From contig JACKHS010000009.1 of NCBI GenBank assembly GCA_020638875.1, positions 1-64,000 on the forward strand: a stretch of 64,000 bases of DNA. Reading direction: 5' to 3'. Of this stretch, positions 9,962 through 18,812 are shown one piece after another. The stretch is from Planctomycetota bacterium (lineage in GTDB: Bacteria; Planctomycetota; UBA1135; GCA-002686595). The notes under the pieces were generated by a model, which made no database searches, was not told the origin of the DNA, and worked only from the letters and a program-made list of their open reading frames with translations. The translations under genes were made by a program, and so were the position numbers. The number at the start of each line of letters is the position of its first letter. Positions within the stretch are counted from its first letter, which is position 1.

Positions 9962-11980
9962 TTGGGCGCCACGATTCCGATGAACCCTCTCCTCCACACC
10001 ACGGAAGACGGCCGCCGCGTCGTGCGCCTGACGCCCGGCAAGCGCGTGCTCTTCCTGACCAAGGACCTCGAGCAGATCCGCGCGCAACTGCGCGGCGAGC
10101 TGGACCTGACGCTCGCCGACGTGCGGCCCGAGGACCTGCTCGACGACATCAACACCGACACGATGACGCCGGCGTGGGTGTGCTTCCGCCACCGGCCGGA
10201 GGACATCGCGCTCGACGCGTACGCGGGCCTGCTCGACGCCGAGGGCCAGCGCGTGTTCGGCACGCGCGCGCTGATGGACGGCGGCTTCGAGGTGATCGTC
10301 TCGGGCCAGCGCAAGGGCACCGGCTCGTCGCGCGAGACCGCGCCGCAGTGCGAGAAGTGGTCGGGCATCCACCTCGTGATCGCGTCGTCCTTCGCGCCGA
10401 TCCACGAGCGCAACAACCTCAACCTCGGCCAACTGCTCGGCGACCACGCCCAGCTCGCGCGGCTGATGGCGGGGGAGGCACTCCCGCTCGACGAGTTCAC
10501 CGCGGGCTACGACCCGGTCACGCGCGCGATGATCGAGGCCGGCGGCCTGTTCCCCTTCGCGGCCCAGGTCGCGAGCGGCGCGGTCGTCATCCCGCCGCCG
10601 AGCACGGCGCCGCGCCCGATGACGATGGCCGAGAAGATCCTCTCGCGCCACCTCGTCGGCGCCGCCGGCGCGCCCGTCGCGCCGGGCGACTCGTGCCTCG
10701 TGAAGGTGGACGGCGGCTACAGCCACGAGTTCACCACCGCGCAGGTGCACCACTTCCTGCAGCAGGAGTACGGCCCCGGCTACCGCGTCCAGAACCCCGA
10801 CAAGTTCGCGGTCTTCGAGGACCACCTGCTCTACGCCGACGGCGTCAAGAAGATGATGCCGTTCATCACCCAGATCCAGACGCTGCGCGACCTGCAGCGC
10901 GAGTTCCAGGCGCACACCGGCGTGCGCGACTACTCGGCGAAGGACGGCGTCTCGCCCGGCATCTGCCACCAGGTGGCGCGCGAGGAGTTCATCGACCCGG
11001 GCGAGTTCATCCAGGCGACGGACTCGCACACGTGCATGGGCGGCGGCCACAACGCGCTGACCTGGGGCGTGGGCGCGACCGAGTACGCCGGCCTGATCCA
11101 CGCCGGCTTCACCGCGGTGCAGGTGCCCGAGTCGATCCGCTTCGAGCTCACCGGCGCCCTGCCGCCCGGCGTGACGGCGAAGGACCTGATCCTGCACGTC
11201 CTGGCGACCTTCGCGGTGCGCGAGGACACGCTCGACCGCGTCATGGAGTTCGGCGGCCCGGGCCTCGCCTCGCTGTCGATGGACGAGCGCGCGACGCTGA
11301 CCAACATGGCGACCGAGTGCTCGGCCAAGTCGGGCATCTGCGAGGCGGACGACGCCACCGTCGCGTGGATCGTCGCGCACCGCCCCGGCACGGACGCGCA
11401 GGCGCTGCGCGCCGGCTTCGTGACGCCCGACCCCGGCGCCGAGTACGCCGGCGGCGTGCACGTGATCGACCTCTCGGCCATCCGCGCGATGGTCGCCGAG
11501 CCCGGCGACCCGACCTACGGCAAGGACGTGGCCGACCTCGGCGAGGTCGCCATCGACATCGCCTACGGCGGCTCGTGCACGGCCGGCAAGGAGGAGGACC
11601 TCGACTTCTACGCGCAGGTGCTCTCCGAGGCGCGCGCCGCGGGCCAGGGCCTCGCGCCCGGCGTCGCCATGTACATCCAGTACGGCAGCGAGGGCGTGCA
11701 GCGCTACGCGGAGCAGCGCGGCTACGCCGAGCTCTTCCGCGCGCTGGGCGTGCGCGTGATCGACCCCGGCTGCGGCGCGTGCATCGGCTGCGGCCCGGGC
11801 GTCAGCGAGACCGCCGATCAGGTCACCGTCAGCGCCATCAACCGCAACTTCCAGGGGCGCAGCGGGCCGGGCAAGCTCTACCTGGCCTCGCCCCTCACCG
11901 TCGCCGCCAGCGCCATCGCCGGCCGCATCACCAGCTACCAACCCGGCATGTTCCCGCTCGGCGTGCCGCAACACGCCTGA
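9962..11980 (+). CDS. Fused aconitase-superfamily hydratase with swivel domain first (isopropylmalate dehydratase-like)
   Basis: One 672-residue chain combines both parts normally split as LeuD and LeuC. The swivel domain is N-terminal: DDINTDTMTP (residues 61-70) and GQRKGTGSSRE (near 115-125). The catalytic domains follow, with TDSHTC near residue 353-358 and the 4Fe-4S ligands Cys539 (GGSCTAG) and Cys604/Cys607 (GCGAC). This domain order is that of AcnB without its HEAT part. With the dehydrogenase 16 bases downstream, a leucine-pathway or similar 2-alkylmalate isomerisation is likely; aconitase activity remains possible. The TTG at 9962 has GGAG nine bases upstream; ATG 9980 is an alternative start. 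Confidence 0.85.
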   Translation: MGATIPMNPLLHTTEDGRRVVRLTPGKRVLFLTKDLEQIRAQLRGELDLTLADVRPEDLLDDINTDTMTPAWVCFRHRPEDIALDAYAGLLDAEGQRVFGTRALMDGGFEVIVSGQRKGTGSSRETAPQCEKWSGIHLVIASSFAPIHERNNLNLGQLLGDHAQLARLMAGEALPLDEFTAGYDPVTRAMIEAGGLFPFAAQVASGAVVIPPPSTAPRPMTMAEKILSRHLVGAAGAPVAPGDSCLVKVDGGYSHEFTTAQVHHFLQQEYGPGYRVQNPDKFAVFEDHLLYADGVKKMMPFITQIQTLRDLQREFQAHTGVRDYSAKDGVSPGICHQVAREEFIDPGEFIQATDSHTCMGGGHNALTWGVGATEYAGLIHAGFTAVQVPESIRFELTGALPPGVTAKDLILHVLATFAVREDTLDRVMEFGGPGLASLSMDERATLTNMATECSAKSGICEADDATVAWIVAHRPGTDAQALRAGFVTPDPGAEYAGGVHVIDLSAIRAMVAEPGDPTYGKDVADLGEVAIDIAYGGSCTAGKEEDLDFYAQVLSEARAAGQGLAPGVAMYIQYGSEGVQRYAEQRGYAELFRALGVRVIDPGCGACIGCGPGVSETADQVTVSAINRNFQGRSGPGKLYLASPLTVAASAIAGRITSYQPGMFPLGVPQHA

Positions 11981-11996
11981 GCGCAGGAGGAACGAG

Positions 11997-13064
11997 ATGA
12001 AGGACTACAGCATCGCCCAGATCGGCGGAGACGGCATCGGCCCGGAGGTCACGCGCGAAGCCATGCGCGTGCTCGACCTGGCCGCCGACATGTACGGCTT
12101 CAAGGCCACGCGCACCGTGTACCCGTTCGGCAGCGAGCACTACCTCGCCACGAACGAGATCTTCCCCGAGGCCGCCTTCGAGGAGGTCAAGGGGATGAAC
12201 GCGATCTTCCTGGGCGCCATCGGCGACCCGCGCCTGCCCGTGGGCCTGATCGAGTACGGCATCATCGCCAAGTGCCGCTTCGACCTCGACCTGTTCGCCA
12301 ACGTGCGGCCGATCCAGCTCTTCGACGAGCGCCTGTGCCCGCTGAAGGACAAGGGCCCGGCCGACGTCGACATGGTGATCGTGCGCGAGAACACCGAGGA
12401 CGCCTACACCGGCATGCACGGCTTCGCGCACAAGGGCCACCACAACGAGGTCGCGACGCAGACGATGGTCTACACGCGCGAAGGCACCGAGCGCGTGATC
12501 CGCTACGCGTTCGAGCTGTGCCGCGAGCGCAACAAGACCAACACCGTCACGCTGATCGACAAGGCGAACGCCGTGCGCGCGCAGGACCTGTGGACGCGCA
12601 CGTTCGAGGAGGTCGCGCGCGACTACCCGGACATCAAGACCGAGCACGCCTACATCGACGCGGCGTGCATGTGGATGGTCAAGAACCCCGAGTGGTTCGA
12701 CGTGGCCGTCACGCCCAACCTCTTCGGCGACATCATCACCGACCTCGGCGCGATGGTGCAGGGCGGCATGGGCATCGCCGCCTCGGGCAACATCCACCCG
12801 GGCAAGGTCAGCCTCTTCGAGCCGATCCACGGCTCGGCGCCCAAGCACGCCGGCAAGAACGTCGCCTCGCCCGTCGCCGCCATCATGGCCTCGTCCATGC
12901 TGTGCGACTTCCTCGGCGAGAAGGCCGCGGCGCAGGCCATCGAGGGCGCGGTGCGCGAGCTCTTCACGAGCGGCCGCCTGCTCGGCGTCGGCACCGGCAT
13001 GCACCCGACCGACGCGGTGGGGGACATGGTGCTCGAGACCCTGCGCGCCACGGCCAAGGCCTGA
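11997..13064 (+). CDS. Isocitrate/isopropylmalate dehydrogenase family protein
   Basis: This 355-residue NAD(P)-dependent beta-decarboxylating dehydrogenase begins with IAQIGGDGIGPEV. It contains RFDLDLFANVRP and VIVRENTEDAY, giving the three substrate-binding Arg positions of 3-isopropylmalate dehydrogenase, then IDAACM and TPNLFGDIITDLGA with the metal-binding Asp residues, and EPIHGSAPKHAGK for cofactor binding. The start has an AGGAGG-like site (gcaggaggaacgag). Paired with the fused dehydratase it probably completes two steps of leucine biosynthesis. Because VRENTE is also seen in isocitrate and homoisocitrate enzymes, I give no gene symbol. Confidence 0.85.
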   Translation: MKDYSIAQIGGDGIGPEVTREAMRVLDLAADMYGFKATRTVYPFGSEHYLATNEIFPEAAFEEVKGMNAIFLGAIGDPRLPVGLIEYGIIAKCRFDLDLFANVRPIQLFDERLCPLKDKGPADVDMVIVRENTEDAYTGMHGFAHKGHHNEVATQTMVYTREGTERVIRYAFELCRERNKTNTVTLIDKANAVRAQDLWTRTFEEVARDYPDIKTEHAYIDAACMWMVKNPEWFDVAVTPNLFGDIITDLGAMVQGGMGIAASGNIHPGKVSLFEPIHGSAPKHAGKNVASPVAAIMASSMLCDFLGEKAAAQAIEGAVRELFTSGRLLGVGTGMHPTDAVGDMVLETLRATAKA

Positions 13065-13082
13065 GCCCCCGGCGCTCCGCAC

Positions 13083-13122
13083 GCGCGGCCCCGCTCCCGC
13101 CCCCGCGGGAGCGGGGCCGCGC
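13083..13122 (+). terminator. Strong hairpin ending the metabolic operon
   Basis: An 18-bp perfect inverted repeat (13083-13100 and 13105-13122) with loop CCCC lies 18 bases after the dehydrogenase stop. Only a short GCTTGT follows, with no real T-run. It is the clearest terminator-like structure in the window and separates the metabolic block from the lipoprotein gene. Confidence 0.75.
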
Positions 13123-13161
13123 GCTTGTCACCGCGGGGGTCGCGCGGGTCCAATCCGGGCC

Positions 13162-13860
13162 ATGGCGCGGACAGCGGGATCGTGGCGCGCGGCGCTGGCG
13201 CTGGCGACGCTGCCGTGCGCGAGCTGCGGGCTGCTCGGCAGCACGACGCAGTACGAGCTGGTCGCGCACGACGCGCCGGCCTGCGTCGCCGTCGAGGACG
13301 TCGGCGGCCGCGTGGTCGGTTTCGGCCTGGTGTACCTCGCGACGGACGCGGAGCCGGCGTGCGTGCGCCTGCGCGAGCCGGACCTCGAGCTGCTCGTGCG
13401 GACGCGCGGCATCTCCTGGGACCAGTGGCTCTTCGGGCCCGTCGTCCCCTGCCTGCCGGTGCTGATGGGCGCTTCGACGTACAGGAGGGAGGTGCGGCTC
13501 GACGTCGAGGTGGTGCGGGCGACGGCGCCCGTCGTGCTCGACGCGGACGCTGCGACGCTGCGCTTGCCGCGGGAGGTCACCAGCCGGCTGGCCTCGGTCG
13601 AGCGCGACGACGCGACGGTCTTCGCGCGCGCGGAAGCGGGCGACGTGCCTTGCGCGCCGCAGACCCTGGCGGTGGGCGAGAGCTTGGGGTTGACCTTCGA
13701 CTCCGCGGCCGACGACCCGCACGCGTTCACGGCCAGCCTCCGCTACGCGCCTGCGGGCGGCGAGGTCCGCGACGTGCAGCTCGAGTTCGAGCGCCACGAG
13801 CGAGTCCTGTTCCTCGGCGGGCTCCCGCTGTTGCCGCTGTGGAGCAACGAGGGCCCGTGA
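13162..13860 (+). CDS. Hypothetical exported lipoprotein-like protein upstream of arsJ-like gene
   Basis: The 232-residue product begins with a positively charged, hydrophobic segment and Cys residues at 19 and 22 (LPCASCGLLG), which looks like a lipoprotein signal. The rest is predicted beta-rich with no motif I recognise. Its last four bases overlap the GTG start of the transporter (GTGA), so the two are probably cotranscribed and translationally coupled. No function can be assigned. Confidence 0.7.
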   Translation: MARTAGSWRAALALATLPCASCGLLGSTTQYELVAHDAPACVAVEDVGGRVVGFGLVYLATDAEPACVRLREPDLELLVRTRGISWDQWLFGPVVPCLPVLMGASTYRREVRLDVEVVRATAPVVLDADAATLRLPREVTSRLASVERDDATVFARAEAGDVPCAPQTLAVGESLGLTFDSAADDPHAFTASLRYAPAGGEVRDVQLEFERHERVLFLGGLPLLPLWSNEGP

Positions 13861-15094
13861 GCCGCGGCCTGCGCGACTACGCCGTCGTCACCGGCGCGTA
13901 CTGGGTCTTCACGCTGACCGACGGCGCGCTGCGCATGCTGGTGCTGCTGTGGCTGCACGAGCTCGGCCGCAGCCCGCTCGAGATCGCGTCGCTGTTCCTC
14001 GCCTACGAGGCGCTGGGCGTGGTCACGAACTTCACCGGCGGCTGGGTCGGCGCGCACGTCGGGTTGAAGGCCACGCTCGTGGTCGGCCTCGCGCTGCAGG
14101 TGCTCGTGTGCGCGTCCCTGGGCTGGCAGGCGAGCGTGCTCTCGGTGCCGCTCGTGCTGGCCGCGCTGGCCGCGTCGGGCGTCGCGAAGGACCTGACCAA
14201 GATGAGCGCGAAGAGCTTCCTCAAGCTCGTCGTGCCCGCCGGCGACGGTCACGGCCTGCTGCGCTGGGTGGCGCTGCTCACGGGCTCGAAGAACACGCTG
14301 AAGGGCGTGGGCTTCTTCCTCGGCGGCGCGCTGCTCGCCGCGCTGGGCTTCCGCGGCGCGTGCTACGGCATGGCCGGCGCGCTCGTGCTCGCCGCGCTCG
14401 GCGCGCAGGCGCTCCTGCCGCGCGCCGCGGGCAAGGCCAAGCGCAAGCCCGACCTGCGCCAGCTCGTCTCCGCCGACGCGCGCGTCAACTGGCTCTCGGC
14501 CGCGCGCCTGTTCCTCTTCGGCGCGCGCGACGTGTGGTTCGTGCTCGCGCTGCCGATCTACCTCGCGGCCGAGCTCGGCTGGTCGCACGCCGCGGTGGGC
14601 GGCGCGCTCGCGGGCTGGGTGATCCTCTACGGCGTCGTGCAGGCCGGCGCGCCGCGCGTGGTCGGCACCGCGGCCGCCGCGGGCGAGCGCCGCGCACCCG
14701 ACGCGCGCCGCCTCGGCGGCTTGACCGCCGCGTTGCTCGCGCCGCTGCTCGGCCTCGCGCTCGCGCTCGCCGCGGGCCTCGCGCCGGTGCCGACGCTCGT
14801 CGTCGGGCTGCTCGCGTTCGGCTTCGTGTTCGCGTTGAACAGCGCGCTGCACAGCTACCTGATCCTGGCCTACGCGCGCGAGGAGGTCTCGCTCGACGTC
14901 GGCTTCTACTACACCGCCAACGCCGCCGGTCGGCTCGTGGGCACGCTGCTCTCCGGCGCGCTGTTCCAGCTCGCGGGGCAGGGGCGCGACGGGCTGCTGA
15001 CGTGTGCCTCGCCGCCGCGGCCGCGCTCGTCGCGCTGTCCGCGCTGGCGTGCGCGCCCCTGCGCCGCGCGGAGCTGCGACGCGCAACGGCCTAG
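13857..15094 (+). CDS. arsJ: ArsJ-like major facilitator transporter, frame disrupted near the 3' end
   Basis: The protein starts SRGLRDYAVVTGAYWVFTL and contains GVAKDLTKMSAKSFLK, LTGSKNTLKGVGFFLGGALL and NWLSAARLFLFGARDVWFV. I recognise these as signatures of ArsJ, the efflux permease for 1-arseno-3-phosphoglycerate. About 11-12 hydrophobic segments are visible. The frame breaks near 15000 after GRDGLL; the natural C-terminus (LAAAAALVALSALACAPLRR) continues in another frame to TAG at 15092-15094, so one indel is implied. ArsJ is normally encoded with a dedicated glyceraldehyde-3-phosphate dehydrogenase and ArsR; neither is nearby. Confidence 0.75.
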
Positions 15095-16554
15095 GGCACC
15101 TCACGCGCGAGCCTCCGCCGAGCCGTGCGCACGGCGCGGTCGCGGGCCGCCCGCATCGCCCACTTCTCGCGCCGCCGCCGCCGCTTTCAGGCACGCGCGC
15201 GGCGCGGCGCCGCCGAAGAACACGCGGTCGCGCGCCACGTCGTCGCCGGTGACGGCGCGCGACGTCGGCGGCGAGCGGGAAGAGGTCGCCGCCGGCCAGC
15301 ACGGCGAGCGCGCGCTCGAGCGTGGCCTTCAGCACCTCGTCCTGCGTCGCGTCGCGCGCGGCCTCGAGCACGGGCTGCATGGCCTCGTCGCGCGCCAGCG
15401 CCGCGCCGCACGCGGCCGCCGCGGCGAGCTGCGCGTCCGCGCCGCCGAGCAGCGTCCGTCCAGCGCTCGCGCACGCTCGCCTGACGCTCGAGCCAGCCGA
15501 GCGCCCACGTCGCCGCGGCGCGCTGCGCGGGCGTCGCGCCGTCCTCGCCGAGCGCGAGCAGTGCCTTGAGCGCTCCCTTGTCCTCCGGCGCGCACGCCGC
15601 GTACGCGCGCGCCCACGCGCCGACGAGCGCGGCGTCCTCCTCGCGCGCGAGCGACGCCTTGGCGAGCTTGGCCGCCGCCGGCGCGCCGAGCTGCTCGAGC
15701 GCCGCCGCGACCTCGCGTCGCAGCGCCGGGTCGTTCTCGCGCGCGAAGCCCTCGAGCACCTCCCAGAAGCGCGGCGGCGCGATCGTGCCGACCCAGCGCA
15801 GCGAGGTGGGCAGGCGATCGCGGCCGAACAGGCGCATGCCGTTCAGCGCGGTGTCGACGTACGGCACCGCGTCGGGCTCGTCGGTGAACATCACGCGGAA
15901 GGTGAGCTCGTAGTTCGCCATCCCCGTGAGGCTCTTCTTGCTCTCCTCGAGCGCGCGCTCGAGCTCGTCCGCGGTCATGCCGCGCGCGCTCGTGTCGCCC
16001 GCGCGCGCCTTGTACGTGCGGCTCGTCAGCAGCCGCCGTGGCGGACGCGCGCCGGGCCCCGGCGCGGGGCGCGCGGCGTCGAGCCGGTGCTCGGCCTCCT
16101 GGAAGCACCACGCCAGTCCGGCCGCGTCGACCTCGTACGGCACCGAGAGCAGCACCCGGCCCTCGCCGTCCAGCCACGCGCACTGCGGCGTCGCGAGCAC
16201 GCCGACGTCGTTCGGCTGCAGCACGCCCTCGCGCAGCGCGGCCTCGTTGAGGCGGTGGTCGAGGCACGTCACGCCCTTGAAGCGCGGACACGCGCCCGAC
16301 GCCTTGTGCTCGGCGATGGCCGCCGGCACGCACACCGCGCGCGCGGCGAGCGGCGCGAGCGCCTTGTCCTTCTCGAGCAGCTTCAGCAGCGCGTCGCTGC
16401 GCCCTTCGCCGGCGTGGTCGAGCAGCACGAAGACGACGCGCCCTTCCTCGGCCGCGACGCGCTTCGCCTCCGCGAGGCTCGCGCGCCATTCGAGCTTGGG
16501 CGCGGGACCGAGGAGCAGCAGCGGGGCGATCAGGGCGAGGGCGAGGCGCGGCAT
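15091..16554 (-). CDS. Secreted thioredoxin-like/HEAT-like protein, 3' part broken by several frame changes
   Basis: The first 360 or so codons are intact: a signal peptide (LALALIAPLLLLG), then a thioredoxin-fold-like region (RVVFVLLDHAGEG) and helical repeats with alternating Ala/Leu that resemble HEAT units. Downstream of ERWTD near 15457 the coding signal moves between frames: LLGGADAQLAAAAACG to about 15270, AVTGDDVARDRVFFGGAAPRA to about 15180, then EKWAMRAARDRAVRTARRRL to TAG at 15091-15093. Each segment looks protein-like, which points to three small indels in GC-rich runs. The stop overlaps the convergent transporter stop. Function unknown. Confidence 0.6.
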
Positions 16555-16560
16555 GGCGCG

Positions 16561-16566
16561 ATCCTA
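16561..16566 (-). promoter_or_regulatory. -10-like TAGGAT six bases before ATG
   Basis: TAGGAT on the reverse strand is followed by CGCGCC and the ATG at 16554. There is no Shine-Dalgarno. The spacing suggests a leaderless start, as at five other genes in this window. Confidence 0.4.
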
Positions 16567-16665
16567 CCGCGGGCGCGGCGGGTCGGGCGACGCGCTCGGG
16601 CGTCCCGCGGGGCGCGGGCGCGCGGCTTTACACGGCCCGACCCGCGCCCGCGCCGCGCCGCCGCC

Positions 16666-17016
16666 TCACGAGCGCAGGATCTTCTCCATCGCCTTGCCCT
16701 TGGCGAGCTCGTCGACGAGCTTGTCGAGGTAGCGGATCTTGCGCATCAGCGGGTGCTCGACCTCCTCGACGCGCACGCCGCAGACGACGCCGGTGATCTT
16801 CTCGGCGTTCGCGTGCAGCCCCGGCGCCTCGTCGAAGAACGCCTCGAAGTCCACGGCGCGCTCGATCTGCCGCGCGAGCGCCTTCGGCGTGTAGCCGGTC
16901 AGCCAGCAGACGATCTGGTCCACCTCCGCCCGCGTGCGCCCCTTCCGCACGGCCTTGTTGACGTAGTGCGGGTACACGCTCGCGAACGAGGTCTTGAAGA
17001 TGCGGTGGGTCTCCAT
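16666..17016 (-). CDS. DUF2200 family protein
   Basis: This 116-residue protein matches the DUF2200 family along its whole length: HRIFKTSFASVYPHYVNKAVRKGRT, IVCWLTGY, DFEAFFDEAP, ANAEKITGVVCGVRVEE and MRKIRYLDKLVDELAKGK. The function is unknown; members are small cytoplasmic proteins, often horizontally spread. It follows the sulfatase gene by 13 bases on the same strand and has a GGAG five bases before its ATG. Confidence 0.9.
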   Translation of the reverse strand: METHRIFKTSFASVYPHYVNKAVRKGRTRAEVDQIVCWLTGYTPKALARQIERAVDFEAFFDEAPGLHANAEKITGVVCGVRVEEVEHPLMRKIRYLDKLVDELAKGKAMEKILRS

Positions 17017-17029
17017 GGGCTCCAGGGCG

Positions 17030-18811
17030 CTACCGCGCCTTCAACTGCTGCAACAGCGTCCGCGCCTGCTCGACCGTCGGGTCGTCGCCGCCGTGGTAGA
17101 GCCCGAGCAGCTCCTCGAGGCGCGCCTGAGCTTCCGCGTACTCCTTCAGCTCGCCGTGGGCGTTGGCGAGCCAGAAGAGCGCGAGGAGGTTCTTGTGGTC
17201 GATGTCGAGGGCGGCCTGGAGCTCGCGCTTGGCGCCCGGTGCGTCGCCGCTGAAGAGGCGGCAGATGCCGAGGTTGGCGTAGTTGTCCGCGCTGCGGAAG
17301 CCGAGGTCGAGGCTCTTCTGGAGGTACGCCACGGCCGCGCCGAACTCGCGCTTCGACATCTTCAGGAAGCCGTAGTGCGCGTTGAAGATCGCGTTCTCGG
17401 GGTCGTCGCGCAGGAGCTCGGTCATCAGCGTCTCGCCCTCCTCGACGCGGCCGGCGAGGACCAGCGCGCGGATGCGCTCCTCCTTCATGATGCGCTCGAT
17501 GCCGTCCTTCGGATCGGCGAGCGTCTCGACCACGTCGCCGCTCGCGGCGGTGCCCGTGTACCCGAGGCTCGCGAGCGCGACGCGGTCGGCGTCGGAGAGC
17601 TCGCGCACGGCCGAGTGCTCGCGCTCCGGCGGCCGGTTGTCGCGCAGCACGGCCTGCAGCGCGGCGCGCAGCCGCGTCGCGGTCTCGGGCTCGGCGTCGA
17701 GCAGGTTGTCGAGCTCGCCCGGGTCGGCGCGCCAGTCGTAGAGCTCCGCGCGCGGCACGTCGATGAACTTGCGCTCGCCGACGGCCACGCCGGTGATCGG
17801 CGCCCAGCCGTAGTTGAGCAGCGGGCTCAGGCTCTCGAAGTAGGTCGGCACGTCGGGCAGCGCCTCGCCCGCGAGCAGCGGCGCCAGCGAGCGGCTCGGC
17901 GGCGGCTTGACCGGCGGCGCGAAGCCGAGCAGCGCGAGCGCGGTGGGGTAGACGTCGACGAGGCTGACCTTGTCCGCGTACGTCACGTCCTGCGGCAGGC
18001 TCGCGTGGCTCATCACGAGCGGCACGTGCAGCGTGCCCTGGTACGCGAAGAACGAGTGCGACTCCTCGCCGTGCTCGCCCAGGCTCTCGCCGTGGTCGCT
18101 CGTCATCACGACCAGCGTCTCGGCGCGGCGGCCGAGCGCGTCGAGGTGCGCGAGCAACTGGCCGAGCGCGGTGTCGGCGCGGTGGATCTCGCCGTCGTAG
18201 CCGTCGCGGATGCCCGGCGGCGGCGTGGCGGGGTAGGGCTGGTGCGGCTCGAAGTAGTGCACCCACAGGAAGAACGGTTGCTTCGGGTCGAGCGCGTCGA
18301 GCCAGCGCGTCGCCGACGCGTTGACCTCCTGCGCGCTGCGCTCCTCGACGCCGCCGTTGGCGCTCACGACCTCGTGGCGCACGCCCTCGTAGAGCTCGAA
18401 GCCCTGGTCGAGGCCGAACTGCGCGTCGAGCACGTACGCGGCGGTGAACGCGGCGGTCCGGAAGCCCTCCTCGTGCAGGATCTCGGCCAGCGTCAGCAGC
18501 TCGGGCACGGCGCGGTGCACGCCGTTGTCGCGCACGCCGTTGTAGGGCGGCAGCGTGCCCGTCATCAGCGCGACGTGCGACGGGAAGGTGACCGGCGCGA
18601 CGCTGAAGCACGCGTCGAAGCGCACGCCGTGCGCGGCCAGCGCGTCGACCGTCGGCGTCACCGCCTCGGGGTGCCCGTAGCAGCCGATGCGGTCGGCGCG
18701 CGTCGTGTCGAAGGTGACCAGCAGGAGCGACCGCGGCCCGGGCACCTCCCCGGGGGAGGCGCCGCAGGCCGCGAGCAGCAGCAGGACGAGGGCGGGCGTC
18801 GCGCGACGCAC
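17030..18811 (-). CDS. Sulfatase/alkaline-phosphatase-fold lipoprotein with TPR repeats
   Basis: The 593-residue protein has a lipobox (LLLAAC16). The sulfatase-fold domain holds LLVTFDTTRADRIGCYG and TSDHGESLGEHG, which keep the metal-binding Asp/His residues. At the nucleophile site, where sulfatases have CxPSR, it has Thr75-Phe-Pro-Ser-His79, so formylglycine cannot form. The C-terminal 150 residues hold about three tetratricopeptide repeats (NAHYGFLKMSKREFGAAVAYL, NYANLGICRLFSGDA, LFWLANAHGELKEY). It could be a phosphoesterase or phospho-transferase using Thr, or a noncatalytic binding protein. GTG 18811 lies one base after the upstream gene's stop. Confidence 0.85.
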   Translation of the reverse strand: MRRATPALVLLLLAACGASPGEVPGPRSLLLVTFDTTRADRIGCYGHPEAVTPTVDALAAHGVRFDACFSVAPVTFPSHVALMTGTLPPYNGVRDNGVHRAVPELLTLAEILHEEGFRTAAFTAAYVLDAQFGLDQGFELYEGVRHEVVSANGGVEERSAQEVNASATRWLDALDPKQPFFLWVHYFEPHQPYPATPPPGIRDGYDGEIHRADTALGQLLAHLDALGRRAETLVVMTSDHGESLGEHGEESHSFFAYQGTLHVPLVMSHASLPQDVTYADKVSLVDVYPTALALLGFAPPVKPPPSRSLAPLLAGEALPDVPTYFESLSPLLNYGWAPITGVAVGERKFIDVPRAELYDWRADPGELDNLLDAEPETATRLRAALQAVLRDNRPPEREHSAVRELSDADRVALASLGYTGTAASGDVVETLADPKDGIERIMKEERIRALVLAGRVEEGETLMTELLRDDPENAIFNAHYGFLKMSKREFGAAVAYLQKSLDLGFRSADNYANLGICRLFSGDAPGAKRELQAALDIDHKNLLALFWLANAHGELKEYAEAQARLEELLGLYHGGDDPTVEQARTLLQQLKAR

Positions 18812-18812
18812 G

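Noticed and set aside
13949..15094. A 381-codon Arg/Ala-rich forward frame as a separate gene
   Set aside because: Most of it is the shadow of the ArsJ-like frame; only the last 30 codons belong to the transporter after the frame break.
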